From assembly GCF_003569915.1 (NCBI RefSeq), contig NZ_KZ984441.1:1-64000 (forward strand): a stretch of DNA of 64,000 nucleotides. The letters run 5' to 3'. The DNA is from Comamonas testosteroni. Its GTDB lineage: Bacteria > Pseudomonadota > Gammaproteobacteria > Burkholderiales > Burkholderiaceae_C. Each line of letters opens with the position of its first letter. The stretch's first letter is position 1. The notes below the pieces were generated by a model. The model made no database searches. It saw only the letters and a program-made list of their open reading frames with translations, and had not been told where the DNA came from. A program made the translations under genes and the position numbers. Of this stretch, positions 26,113 to 34,223 are shown in pieces.

Positions 26113-27186
26113 TCAGGCTTCGGCGGGATAGAACAGCTTGCGGGTCGTCGTGGCCTGCACCGCCTTGGCAATCGCGCCGATATGGTCGGGCGTGGTGCCG
26201 CAGCAGCCGCCCACGATATTGACCAGACCTTCGTCGGCAAATTCATGCACCAGGCGGCTGGTGATCTCGGGCGTCTCGTCAAAGCCGGTGTCGCTCATGG
26301 GGTTGGGCAGCCCGGCGTTGGGGTAGCAGCTGATGAAGGTGTCAGGCGCGGCCTTGGCCAGCTCCTGCACATAGGGGCGCATCAGCGTCGCGCCCAGCGC
26401 GCAGTTCAGGCCGATGGACAGCGGCTGTGCATGGCGCACGCTGTGCCAGAAGGCCGTCACGGTCTGGCCGCTCAGAATACGGCCCGAAGCATCGGTCACC
26501 GTGCCGCTGATCATGATGGGCAGCCGCTCACCAGTCTGCTCAAAGGCTTCGTCCACGGCAAACAGCGCGGCCTTGGCATTCAAGGTGTCGAAAATCGTCT
26601 CGACCAGAATCACGTCCGCGCCGCCCTTGATCAGCGCCAGCGTCTGCTCCAGATAGGCCTGGCGCAGCGATTCAAAAGTCACATTGCGCGCGCCGGGGTC
26701 GTTCACATCGGGGCTGATGGAAGCCGTCTTGGGCGTGGGGCCCAGAGCGCCAGCCACATAGCGCTTGTGATCGGGCGTGCTGTACTTGTCGCAGGCTGCG
26801 CGGGCCAGCTGGGCGCTCTTGAGGTTCATCTCATAGGCCAGATCGGCCATGTGATAGTCCTCTTGCGCAATCGTGGTCGCACCAAAAGTGTTGGTTTCGA
26901 TCAGATCGGCACCGGCGGCCAGATACTTTTCGTGAATGTCGCGAATCACGTCAGGGCGGGTCAGCGAGAGCAGCTCGTTATTGCCTTTGACGTCATAGGC
27001 AAAGTCCTTGAAGCGGTCGCCCGCGCCGTCGGCACCGTTATAGCCTTCGCCACGGTACTGGGCCTCGCCCAGCTTGAAGCGCTGGATCATGGTGCCCATG
27101 GCACCGTCCAGAATGACAAGACGCTTGGCAAGCGTGGCGGGCAGCTCTTGGGCGCGCGTATAGACGGGGTGGTTCGACTGGCTCAT
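26113..27186 (-). CDS. metH: Homocysteine S-methyltransferase domain protein (MetH N-terminal half)
   Basis: A 357-residue protein equal to the homocysteine-binding barrel of cobalamin-dependent methionine synthase. Near the start is [15 protein letters not shown], later [15 protein letters not shown], and the zinc cysteines occur in the C-terminal [11 protein letters not shown] and in the LNCALG block. The remaining MetH domains (folate, cobalamin, activation) are absent; the frame ends with a normal stop. In Comamonadaceae MetH is often split in two genes, but the second half is not in this window's neighbouring sequence. I keep metH as the closest symbol. Confidence 0.88.
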   Translation of the reverse strand: MSQSNHPVYTRAQELPATLAKRLVILDGAMGTMIQRFKLGEAQYRGEGYNGADGAGDRFKDFAYDVKGNNELLSLTRPDVIRDIHEKYLAAGADLIETNTFGATTIAQEDYHMADLAYEMNLKSAQLARAACDKYSTPDHKRYVAGALGPTPKTASISPDVNDPGARNVTFESLRQAYLEQTLALIKGGADVILVETIFDTLNAKAALFAVDEAFEQTGERLPIMISGTVTDASGRILSGQTVTAFWHSVRHAQPLSIGLNCALGATLMRPYVQELAKAAPDTFISCYPNAGLPNPMSDTGFDETPEITSRLVHEFADEGLVNIVGGCCGTTPDHIGAIAKAVQATTTRKLFYPAEA

Positions 27187-27283
27187 AGCCTGCCATTGTA
27201 GGAAAGTCAGGCCCTGCCGGGCAGCAGCTTCTGGGTAAACCAGTCATGCCAAAGGTGATCGCCTCAGCGGCCGTGCCTGCGCT

Positions 27284-30244
27284 CTATTTTTTGCGGCTGA
27301 ACAGGCTGGTGACGGCCTTGCGCAGCACCTGCAGGCCCGCTTCAGGCTTGCAAGCCTGGTATTCGGTCAGCACGGTGTTCAGCAGCTTGCTGCTCAGCTC
27401 GCCCTTGGGGCGCGACATCAGCTCGCCATACATGGCACGCTGCTGCTCGATCTGGCCCGTCTGACCATAGGTGCGTGCAAGCTGAATGCGCAGCCAGTTG
27501 ACCTGCTCGGCAAAGCCGGGGGCAGTTTCACCCGCCAGCAGCTGCAGGTGCTTTTCCTGCATGGGAATGACTTCGGCATAGCGCCCCTGCTTGCGCATCA
27601 GCGCGCCCAGGCTGACCGCAGCCTTGACCCCTTCCAGCCGCACATCGGCCTCGGGGGCGTCCAGATAGCGGTCGCGGGTCTGCTTGTAAACGGCTTCGGC
27701 CTGCGGTGGGTCAATTTCAGACAGGGTCTGCCCCTTGCTCCACATGGCGCGCGCCACGCGCATGCGCAGATAGCCCACGCTATTGCCCTGCCAGCGGCGA
27801 ATGATCTCGTCGTAGGCCTCGATTTCTTCGGCATAGCGGCCTAGTTTGTAGAGCTGCGCGGCCTTGTTGGAGAAAGCCAGCGCCACATCCTTGTCGGACG
27901 ACATATTCATATCGTCGCCATAGCGCGCAATGACTTCATTGTTGACGGAAATGGCGGCCTCGCGCTGCTCCAGTCGCCCCAGACAAAAGCCTTTGCTGAC
28001 CAGCGCATCCAGACAGATGGCGCGCAGCGCAGGGTGCAGCGACTCCCCATGCGCGGCAAGCACCTGGTCGTACTGCTCCACGGCCGCGCGGTACTGCTCG
28101 GCGTCCTGCAGCTCGCGCCCCTTGTCCACCAGTGCCTGCACGGCGTCGCGCTGAGCCAGCGGCAGGTCTTCATACTGCGCGCCATAGCTCACGTTCACGC
28201 CTTCGCGCTGCAGGCGGTTCAGGCAGGTCAGGCGGCTGGCATTGGCCTTGGCTACGGTGTCGCGGTCTACAGGCCGCGTGCTGCGGGCAATCAACTCCAG
28301 CAAGGCGTCATAGGTCTTGATCGCGTCTTCATTGCGCTCCAGCAACTGCATCTGCAGATAGGCCAGATTCAGATAGGCGCTGGCAATGCGCGAGTCTTCG
28401 CTGGTCTTGGCAAAGCGCTGCAGCAGCAGCTCATAGCTTTGCACAGCGGCTTCAAGGTGCAGGTGCTCGCGCTGGCCCACGGCCAGGTCGAACAGGCTGT
28501 TGAGCAGCAGCTTTTGCGTTTGCTGGTCGCTTGCATCGCCAAAGCGCTGCAGCATGCGTTGCACCACAGCGGCTTGCTGCAACTCGGCATTTGTGGGCGT
28601 GACGTTGATACGCGCGCCGTTTTCATCCACGCCGCTTTGCTGATCGTGTCTGGGTGGAGCCTGCGCTGCCCAGATTTCGGCCTGGAGTTGCATGGACAGG
28701 ACCTGCAGCCGCTGCCATGCGTCGCGTTGAGGTTCTGTAAGTCCTTGCTGCTCCGGCTGCTGCTCCAGCTCGCCCAGCAGGGCCAAGGCCTCGTCATGGC
28801 GGCTATTTTCATGGTGAATACGGGCCGCAAAGCGCATGGCTCTGCCGCGCAGCAACTGCACATAAGCATCCTGAGAATGGGCAAAACGCCCATGCATTGC
28901 CTTCAGCGTTGTCAGCGCCTGTGGCGACTGGCGCAGCCTGTGCTGGGCGTTCGCGAGGTTGAACCAGGCCTGGGCTAGTTGCTCCTGCAGTTCCGGGGCC
29001 TGATCTTCGCCCAGCTTTTGCAGCACATCCTCATACGCGGGCATGGCCTGTTGTGGCGCTTTTTCCTCCAGAGAGTTCATCCATGCCACCAGCGCCGTCT
29101 GGCGCACTTTCACATCGGCATGCAGGGCATGGCGCTGCCAGTGCTGGGCGCTCACGGCGTCGGCCTGCACTCTCCAGTCTGCTGTCTGTGGCGAATATTC
29201 GGCTTCTTCGGCTTCTTCGGCTTCTTCGGCTTCTTCGACTTCTTCGGCTTCTTCGACTTCTTCGGCCTCTTCGGCAATCTCAGCCCGCTGGCGCAAGGCC
29301 TCTGCATGCGCTTGCAGGCATTTGCCCAGGCTGCGAACCTCGGTCACGCTATCGGTATCGGAGAACTGGGCCTCCATCTGCTCGCAGGCGGCAATGGTCT
29401 GATCGGGCCAATTGCTGCCCTCGAGTGCTTCGCGGCGGGAGTAATGCCTCCAGTAGATGCGATCCACATGCGCGAGCGCCAGTGTCTGGCGAATACCGGT
29501 GTGCTGGCTGCCAGCATAGGTCTGCAGCAGTTCTTCCATGGCGACTGAGGCGGCCGGCCAGTCTTTTTTGGCCAGCAGGCGCACACGGGCCAGCGCAGCA
29601 TCGGCAGCCACTTCGCGCACCTCATCAATGCTGCTGCGCTGCAAGTCCTGGCTCAGCTGCTCAAAGGTTTCCAGCGCCTGCTGGTGATATTCCAGATCTT
29701 CGAGCAACTCGCCCTTGCGCAGACGAATCTTGCCCACCAGCACCTGCGTGGCAGGCCATTCGTCCTTGCCAAACTGCTGCTCCAGCCGGTCGGCCTCGCG
29801 CACCATGTCCACGCGCGCAAAGGTTGCGCCGCGGTACACGGTCAGCTCAATGATTTCCAGCCCGGCGCGGGCCAGCCATTCGCGCACGGGCGCTGATTCG
29901 GTCTTCTCAAAGCGCAGCTCCAGCGCACGCCAGGTGGTCAGCGCCTCGTCGAAGTCCTGATTTCTGGCCTGAGCCATGCCTTTCAGATAGAGCGCTCTGG
30001 CCGCCCAGTGCCAGTCCGCAGGCTCCGCGCCTTCCAGGTGCTGGGCCAGTGCCTCGGCAGCCTGCGCTGCTTCTGCATGACGCCCCAGCTCGCACAGCGC
30101 CTGCAGCTTGTCAAACCAGGCGGCGACCAGATGCTCGCGCAAGCCCTTGTCTGCGGTGGCAAAGGCGAGGGTCAGAGGCTGCAGACGGTCAATGACCGCC
30201 TGACTTTGTTCCAGAGTTTGCTGTGCAGAGATGGCTTGCGGCAT
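27284..30244 (-). CDS. Large tetratricopeptide-repeat protein
   Basis: A 986-residue, strongly helical, soluble-looking protein without a signal peptide. Many 34-residue-like helical pairs with A-x-x-x-Y-x-x-x-L spacing (for example REVLA-like and QYRAAVEQYDQVLAAHGE) mark it as a TPR protein, probably a scaffold. Near residue 325-350 an acidic block of Glu-Glu-Ala/Val repeats is coded by a nine-base minisatellite. Both neighbours on the strand are unrelated, and it seems to be a single-gene unit. No enzymatic motif was seen and the partner is unknown. Confidence 0.8.
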   Translation of the reverse strand: MPQAISAQQTLEQSQAVIDRLQPLTLAFATADKGLREHLVAAWFDKLQALCELGRHAEAAQAAEALAQHLEGAEPADWHWAARALYLKGMAQARNQDFDEALTTWRALELRFEKTESAPVREWLARAGLEIIELTVYRGATFARVDMVREADRLEQQFGKDEWPATQVLVGKIRLRKGELLEDLEYHQQALETFEQLSQDLQRSSIDEVREVAADAALARVRLLAKKDWPAASVAMEELLQTYAGSQHTGIRQTLALAHVDRIYWRHYSRREALEGSNWPDQTIAACEQMEAQFSDTDSVTEVRSLGKCLQAHAEALRQRAEIAEEAEEVEEAEEVEEAEEAEEAEEAEYSPQTADWRVQADAVSAQHWQRHALHADVKVRQTALVAWMNSLEEKAPQQAMPAYEDVLQKLGEDQAPELQEQLAQAWFNLANAQHRLRQSPQALTTLKAMHGRFAHSQDAYVQLLRGRAMRFAARIHHENSRHDEALALLGELEQQPEQQGLTEPQRDAWQRLQVLSMQLQAEIWAAQAPPRHDQQSGVDENGARINVTPTNAELQQAAVVQRMLQRFGDASDQQTQKLLLNSLFDLAVGQREHLHLEAAVQSYELLLQRFAKTSEDSRIASAYLNLAYLQMQLLERNEDAIKTYDALLELIARSTRPVDRDTVAKANASRLTCLNRLQREGVNVSYGAQYEDLPLAQRDAVQALVDKGRELQDAEQYRAAVEQYDQVLAAHGESLHPALRAICLDALVSKGFCLGRLEQREAAISVNNEVIARYGDDMNMSSDKDVALAFSNKAAQLYKLGRYAEEIEAYDEIIRRWQGNSVGYLRMRVARAMWSKGQTLSEIDPPQAEAVYKQTRDRYLDAPEADVRLEGVKAAVSLGALMRKQGRYAEVIPMQEKHLQLLAGETAPGFAEQVNWLRIQLARTYGQTGQIEQQRAMYGELMSRPKGELSSKLLNTVLTEYQACKPEAGLQVLRKAVTSLFSRKK
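29201..29275 (-). repeat. In-frame nine-base minisatellite in the TPR gene
   Basis: Eight consecutive units of GGCTTCTTC on the plus strand (units 5 and 7 are GACTTCTTC and unit 8 is GGCCTCTTC). Read on the minus strand they code for the repeat Glu-Glu-Ala or Glu-Glu-Val. The unit length is a multiple of three, so slippage changes repeat number without breaking the frame. Confidence 0.9.
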
Positions 30245-30330
30245 AGGACATGGTGAACGCTGAAATTCGCACCATATTACGTAGCCGTGGCACGGGCCGC
30301 AGCGCTGTTTGCACTGTGTTGCAATTGCGT

Positions 30331-30993
30331 CTAGGTCACTGAGTAACCTGCCTTAGCCATGCGAAAAGTCAGGTTCCAGCGCTCATGGCCCAGCAGCTCA
30401 TGCCAGCCGCTTTTGAGCGGCTGTACCCCGTGATAGACCAGCCGCGAAGCGCCGCCAAAGACCAGTACATCGCCATGCGTGAGCTGCAGCCGCCGCGCGG
30501 GCTGCGAGCGTGTCAGCCCACCCCAGAGAAAAGTGCAGGGCAGGCCCAGCGAAACCGAGACAATGGGCGCGGCAAAATCGGCCTCGTCCTGATCGCGGTG
30601 CAGCCCCATTCTTGCGCCAATTTCGTAGCGGTTGATCAGGCAGGCGTCGGGCGCAAAACCTGCGTAGCCCGCCAGCGCCGCCGCTTCAACCGCCTGCTGC
30701 CGCAGAAATGCGGGCATGGCAGGCCATGAACGCCCGGACTGCGGGTCCACCGCGCTGTAGCGGTAGCCTTGCAGATCAGACACCCAGCCCCAGTCGCCGC
30801 AATTGCTAATGGCCACCGACATGGTCTTGCCACCGGGCACCTGCATGGCACGGAACCCCGCCTGCGCCTGAATGGACTGTACGGCCTCGATCCACTGCGG
30901 GCCTTGCTGCGCCGCAAAGCCGCGCAGCAGCACCACCCCGTCGTCAATGACTTCGGGTGGCAGGGGTTCGGCATCAAACAGCGACAGGCTCAT
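30331..30993 (-). CDS. alkB: AlkB-type DNA repair dioxygenase
   Basis: A 220-residue 2-oxoglutarate/Fe(II) enzyme that oxidatively removes alkyl groups from N1-methyladenine and N3-methylcytosine. The metal site is in HRDQDEADF (H-x-D) and the distal His in LVYHGVQPLK; the 2-oxoglutarate arginine is in RWNLTFR. NRYEIGARMGLHRDQDE is the AlkB signature. The Met at 30993 gives the usual start (MSLSLFDAEP); the longer frame to 31101 is antisense coding of hutG. It starts seven bases after the hutG stop and is probably cotranscribed. Confidence 0.92.
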   Translation of the reverse strand: MSLSLFDAEPLPPEVIDDGVVLLRGFAAQQGPQWIEAVQSIQAQAGFRAMQVPGGKTMSVAISNCGDWGWVSDLQGYRYSAVDPQSGRSWPAMPAFLRQQAVEAAALAGYAGFAPDACLINRYEIGARMGLHRDQDEADFAAPIVSVSLGLPCTFLWGGLTRSQPARRLQLTHGDVLVFGGASRLVYHGVQPLKSGWHELLGHERWNLTFRMAKAGYSVT

Positions 30994-31000
30994 GCCTGCA

Positions 31001-31810
31001 TCATGCTGGTCTTGCCTGGCTTTGGGCAAACGCGAGCACGGCCTGCAGCATGGCTTTGAGCGTGGGCTTGATCTGATCGGCCACGGCGGGCAGATAGTCA
31101 AACGGCATGCTTTCCTGCATATAGCTGGACTGCGTCATCTCCATCTGCACGGCATGAAAGCCTTGCTCGGGCTGGCCGTAGTGGCGGGTGATGTAGCCGC
31201 CGGTAAAGCGGCCATTGAGCACGCTGGTGTGGGTGCTGGACTGCCGGGCAATGGCGAGCAGCTCTTCGGCCAGCTGCGGCGCGCAGGCCGAGCCTTTGCC
31301 CGTGCCCAGATTCATATCGGGCAGCTTGCCTTCAAAAAAGCGCGGCAGCACGGAGCGGATGCTGTGCGCATCCCATAGCATGGCAATGCCGTGCTGCGCC
31401 TTGATGCGGTCTAGCTCGGAGCGCAACTGGTCGTGATAGGGCTGCCAGTACAGTGCGCGGCGGCGCTCGATTTCGGCATCATCTGGCTCATAGTCCTTAT
31501 CGGAATAGAGCGGCGTGCTATCAAAACCATCAACAGGACACAGGCCGGTAACGCTCTGGCCGGGGTAGAGGCTGGCTCCATCGGGCGGGCGGTTCAGGTC
31601 AATCACATAGCGCGAATGCGTGGCGACCAGAATCGATGCGCCCAGCTCTCTGGCAAAGTCATAGAGCTGCGGCATATGCCAGTCAGTGTCATGCACCTCG
31701 CGGCTCTGGGGCGTGAGTTTGGCGGCAATATCGGCAGGCACATGGGTGCCCGTGTGGGGCATGGAAATCAGCAGCGGGGCCGTGCCCTGATGAAAGACAA
31801 AAGCCTGCAT
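31001..31810 (-). CDS. hutG: N-formylglutamate deformylase
   Basis: A 269-residue enzyme of the HutG family, which hydrolyses N-formylglutamate, the last step of the five-step histidine route. Hallmarks are PLLISMPHTGTHVP, REVHDTDWHMPQLYDFA and MLWDAHSIRS, plus the TGGYITRHYG block. It lies three bases after the FAD-oxidase gene. The other hut enzymes are not in the window. Confidence 0.9.
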   Translation of the reverse strand: MQAFVFHQGTAPLLISMPHTGTHVPADIAAKLTPQSREVHDTDWHMPQLYDFARELGASILVATHSRYVIDLNRPPDGASLYPGQSVTGLCPVDGFDSTPLYSDKDYEPDDAEIERRRALYWQPYHDQLRSELDRIKAQHGIAMLWDAHSIRSVLPRFFEGKLPDMNLGTGKGSACAPQLAEELLAIARQSSTHTSVLNGRFTGGYITRHYGQPEQGFHAVQMEMTQSSYMQESMPFDYLPAVADQIKPTLKAMLQAVLAFAQSQARPA

Positions 31811-31813
31811 GTC

Positions 31814-33202
31814 TCAGAACACCTTGCCGGGGTTCATCAGACCCAGCGGGTCCAGTGCATTTTTGATAGCACGCATGGCATTCAATTCCTCGACTGTGCG
31901 GCTTTTTTGCAGATAAGGCTTTTTGTGCAGGCCAATGCCATGCTCGGCAGAGACACTGCCCTTGAACTCGCCCACCAGTCGGTACAGCTCGGCTTCCACC
32001 GCATCGCACTCGCCGTTGACGGTTTTGCCATCGACGGAGACATGCAGATTGCCGTCGCCCACATGGCCGAAATACAGCGCATGTTTTTGCGGCCAGCGGG
32101 CGGTGAAAGCGGCTTCGCAAGCCTCAGCAAACCTGCCGATATCGGCCTGCGGCAGGCTCACGTCAAAGTTGATGGCCGGGTGCATATTGTTGTTGAGCTC
32201 GGCCGGCGCTTCGCGCAGCTTCCACAGCGTCTGCGCCTGTGCGACGGACTGGGCAACGATGGCGTCCAGCACTTCGCCAGCTTCCATGGCTTGCTCCAGC
32301 ACCTGCTGGATATCGTCCTGCAGTTGCGACTCTTGCTTGCCATCGACATTGATCAGTGCCAGCAGCGGGTAGCGCTGCTCAAACGGCGCGTTGAGCTTGA
32401 GCCAGGCCTGCGACGCCTGCACAAAGCTGTCCCACATCAGCTCATAGGCCGCCACGCTGTTGCCAAAGCGCGATTGCATGCGTTTGAGCACGGCCAGTGC
32501 GGAATCAAAATCAGGCATTGCCACCAGCGTGGTCGCCGTGGCCTGCGGCGCGGGGCGCAGGCGCAGCAGCACGCGGGTGATAATGCCCAGCGTGCCTTCC
32601 GCGCCAATGAAGAACTGCTTCAAGTCATAGCCCGTGTTGTTCTTGATCATGGGGCGCAGCATGGGCAGCACGGAGCCATCGGCCAGCACCACCTCCAGAC
32701 CCAGCACCTGCTCGCGCATCATGCCGTGCTGCAACACACCGTTGCCGCCGGCATTGGTGGAGACATTGCCCCCAATCTGGCAGCTGCCGCGCGCGCCCAG
32801 GTCCACGCCAAATACCATGCCCGCGTTCACCGCGGCCTCCTGCACGGTCTGCAGCGTGACGCCCGCCTGCACCTGCATCAGCCCGGTCTGGATGTTGATG
32901 TCTTCAATCACGTTGAAGCGCTCCATCGACACTGCCACCGCGCCCTGCGTAGGCACGGCTGCGCCTGCCAGACCGGTCAGGCCGCCCTGGGGCACCACGG
33001 CAATGCGGTGCGCCGTGCACAGACGCATGAGAACGCTGACTTCTTCGGTGCTGCGCGGGCGCACCAGCGCCAGTGGCTGCTGGGGCGGGGTGCCGCTCCA
33101 GTCGGTCCAGTAGCGCTCGGGCACATCGCCAGCGATCTGGGCCACATCGGCACCCAGGGAGGAAATCAGTTCGGAGAGAAATTGTTCTTGGGACATGGCC
33201 AA
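31814..33202 (-). CDS. FAD-linked oxidase of the D-2-hydroxyglutarate / D-lactate dehydrogenase type
   Basis: A 462-residue flavoprotein of the vanillyl-alcohol-oxidase fold. The FAD-binding half has VRPRSTEEVSVLMRL, PQGGLTGLAGAAVP, CQIGGNVSTNAGGNGVLQHG and the GAEGTLGIIT loop. The C-terminal FAD-oxidase cap contains HVGDGNLHV, with the conserved His pair, and ends SAEHGIG...NPGKVF. The family oxidises D-2-hydroxyacids such as D-2-hydroxyglutarate and D-lactate. AAAGG lies six bases before the ATG at 33202. It forms an operon with hutG and alkB, divergent from the HutC-like regulator. Relation to glcEF is possible but not shown. Confidence 0.88.
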   Translation of the reverse strand: MAMSQEQFLSELISSLGADVAQIAGDVPERYWTDWSGTPPQQPLALVRPRSTEEVSVLMRLCTAHRIAVVPQGGLTGLAGAAVPTQGAVAVSMERFNVIEDINIQTGLMQVQAGVTLQTVQEAAVNAGMVFGVDLGARGSCQIGGNVSTNAGGNGVLQHGMMREQVLGLEVVLADGSVLPMLRPMIKNNTGYDLKQFFIGAEGTLGIITRVLLRLRPAPQATATTLVAMPDFDSALAVLKRMQSRFGNSVAAYELMWDSFVQASQAWLKLNAPFEQRYPLLALINVDGKQESQLQDDIQQVLEQAMEAGEVLDAIVAQSVAQAQTLWKLREAPAELNNNMHPAINFDVSLPQADIGRFAEACEAAFTARWPQKHALYFGHVGDGNLHVSVDGKTVNGECDAVEAELYRLVGEFKGSVSAEHGIGLHKKPYLQKSRTVEELNAMRAIKNALDPLGLMNPGKVF

Positions 33203-33342
33203 CCTTTTGCTTGCCTGAGGCGCTGCGCCATCAGGACCGATAGGTCAATTGTGCGGTGCCCGTTCTATGCGCGCCGTCAGTACCAGCCACAATCCGTGGC
33301 CGCGGCTCGGAATTGCAGGCTTGACTCTGGTGTAATCGCTGC

Positions 33343-34074
33343 ATGGAAAAAAACTCCTCCATGTCGCTGCACGGCAAGATCCTTACCGAGATCGAGCAGA
33401 ACATTCTCAGCGGCCGCTGGCCGCCGGGCTACCGCATTCCTTCGGAGATGGAGCTGACCGCCCATTACGAGTGCTCGCGCATGACGGTGAACAAGGTGCT
33501 GACGCAGTTGGCCCAGGCGGGCCTGCTGGAGCGCAAGCGCAAGGCGGGCAGTTTTGTCACGCGCCCCCACACCAGCTCGGCTGTGCTGGAGATTCCCGAT
33601 CTGCGCCAGGTGGTGCTGGGCATGGGCAAGGAGTATTCCAGCAAGCTGCTCAGCCGCGTGCAGCGCCGCAGCACCCGCGAAGACATGGACGCCATGCGCA
33701 TGGCCAAGGCCGGGCCCATCGTCCATGCGCTATGCCTGCACATGGCGGGCGCAAGGCCGTTCTGCATCGAGGACCGTCTTATCAACCTGGAATCCGTGCC
33801 TGATGCGGAGCACGAGGCCTTTGTCGAGCAAAGCCCCAGCTCCTGGATGGTGAACCATGTGCCCTGGAGTTCTGCCGAGCACCGCATCCGCGCCGAAGCG
33901 GCCGGTGCCGAGTCCGCAGGCCTGCTGCAGATCAAGCCCGGCTTTCCCTGCCTGGTGATCGACCGCCGCACCTGGGCAGGCAATCTGCCCATCACCTTTG
34001 TGCGCCTGACCTACCCGGCCGATCTGTACGAGCTGGATGCGCATTTCTCGCCTTCGACCATAGGCGCGGCCTGA
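33343..34074 (+). CDS. hutC: GntR/HutC-family repressor
   Basis: A 243-residue regulator with an N-terminal GntR winged helix (GRWPPGYRIPSEMELTAHYECSR then MTVNKVLTQLAQAGLLERKRKAGSFV) and a C-terminal UTRA ligand domain ending TYPADLYELDAHFSPS, as in HutC, which senses urocanate. It is divergent from the FAD oxidase-hutG-alkB group and may control it. The start may instead be the ATG at 33361; no ribosome site distinguishes them. No HutC-type palindrome was found in the 140-bp intergenic region. HutC identity is likely but not certain. Confidence 0.8.
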   Translation: MEKNSSMSLHGKILTEIEQNILSGRWPPGYRIPSEMELTAHYECSRMTVNKVLTQLAQAGLLERKRKAGSFVTRPHTSSAVLEIPDLRQVVLGMGKEYSSKLLSRVQRRSTREDMDAMRMAKAGPIVHALCLHMAGARPFCIEDRLINLESVPDAEHEAFVEQSPSSWMVNHVPWSSAEHRIRAEAAGAESAGLLQIKPGFPCLVIDRRTWAGNLPITFVRLTYPADLYELDAHFSPSTIGAA

Positions 34075-34149
34075 TCGGCGCCTGACGCGCCGCATAACCC
34101 GGCCTGGGCGCTGCGCCCATCCCCGGCGCACAATAAGAGCCTTCCTGGC

Positions 34150-34212
34150 GCTTGATTTAGAGCGAAATTTGCCTCTAGTCCAGATATATCAAGCGCATTC
34201 AGCTATCGTTTC
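34150..34212 (-). repeat. Copy of the dispersed hairpin repeat (copy 7)
   Basis: On the minus strand: GATAGCTGAATGCGCTTGAT, ATATCTGGACTAGAGGCAAATTT. GCGCTTGATATAT pairs in part with the following half, and GGACTAGAGGC is the shared right arm. It lies in the 149-bp gap between the HutC-like gene and recQ, close to the recQ start. Confidence 0.65.
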
Positions 34213-34223
34213 AAGAGTAATCG

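Noticed and set aside
27207..27260. Short minus-strand frame reading [17 protein letters not shown] before a stop
   Set aside because: It looks like a protein C-terminus but has a stop 17 codons upstream and no start; too short to call even a pseudogene.
33203..33342. Search for a HutC operator between the FAD oxidase and the HutC-like gene
   Set aside because: No TGTATATACA-like or other good palindrome was found.
31433..33457. 674-codon plus-strand open frame opposite hutG and the FAD oxidase
   Set aside because: Amino-acid composition is of antisense type (rich in His, Arg, Gln), and both opposite genes have clear family motifs.
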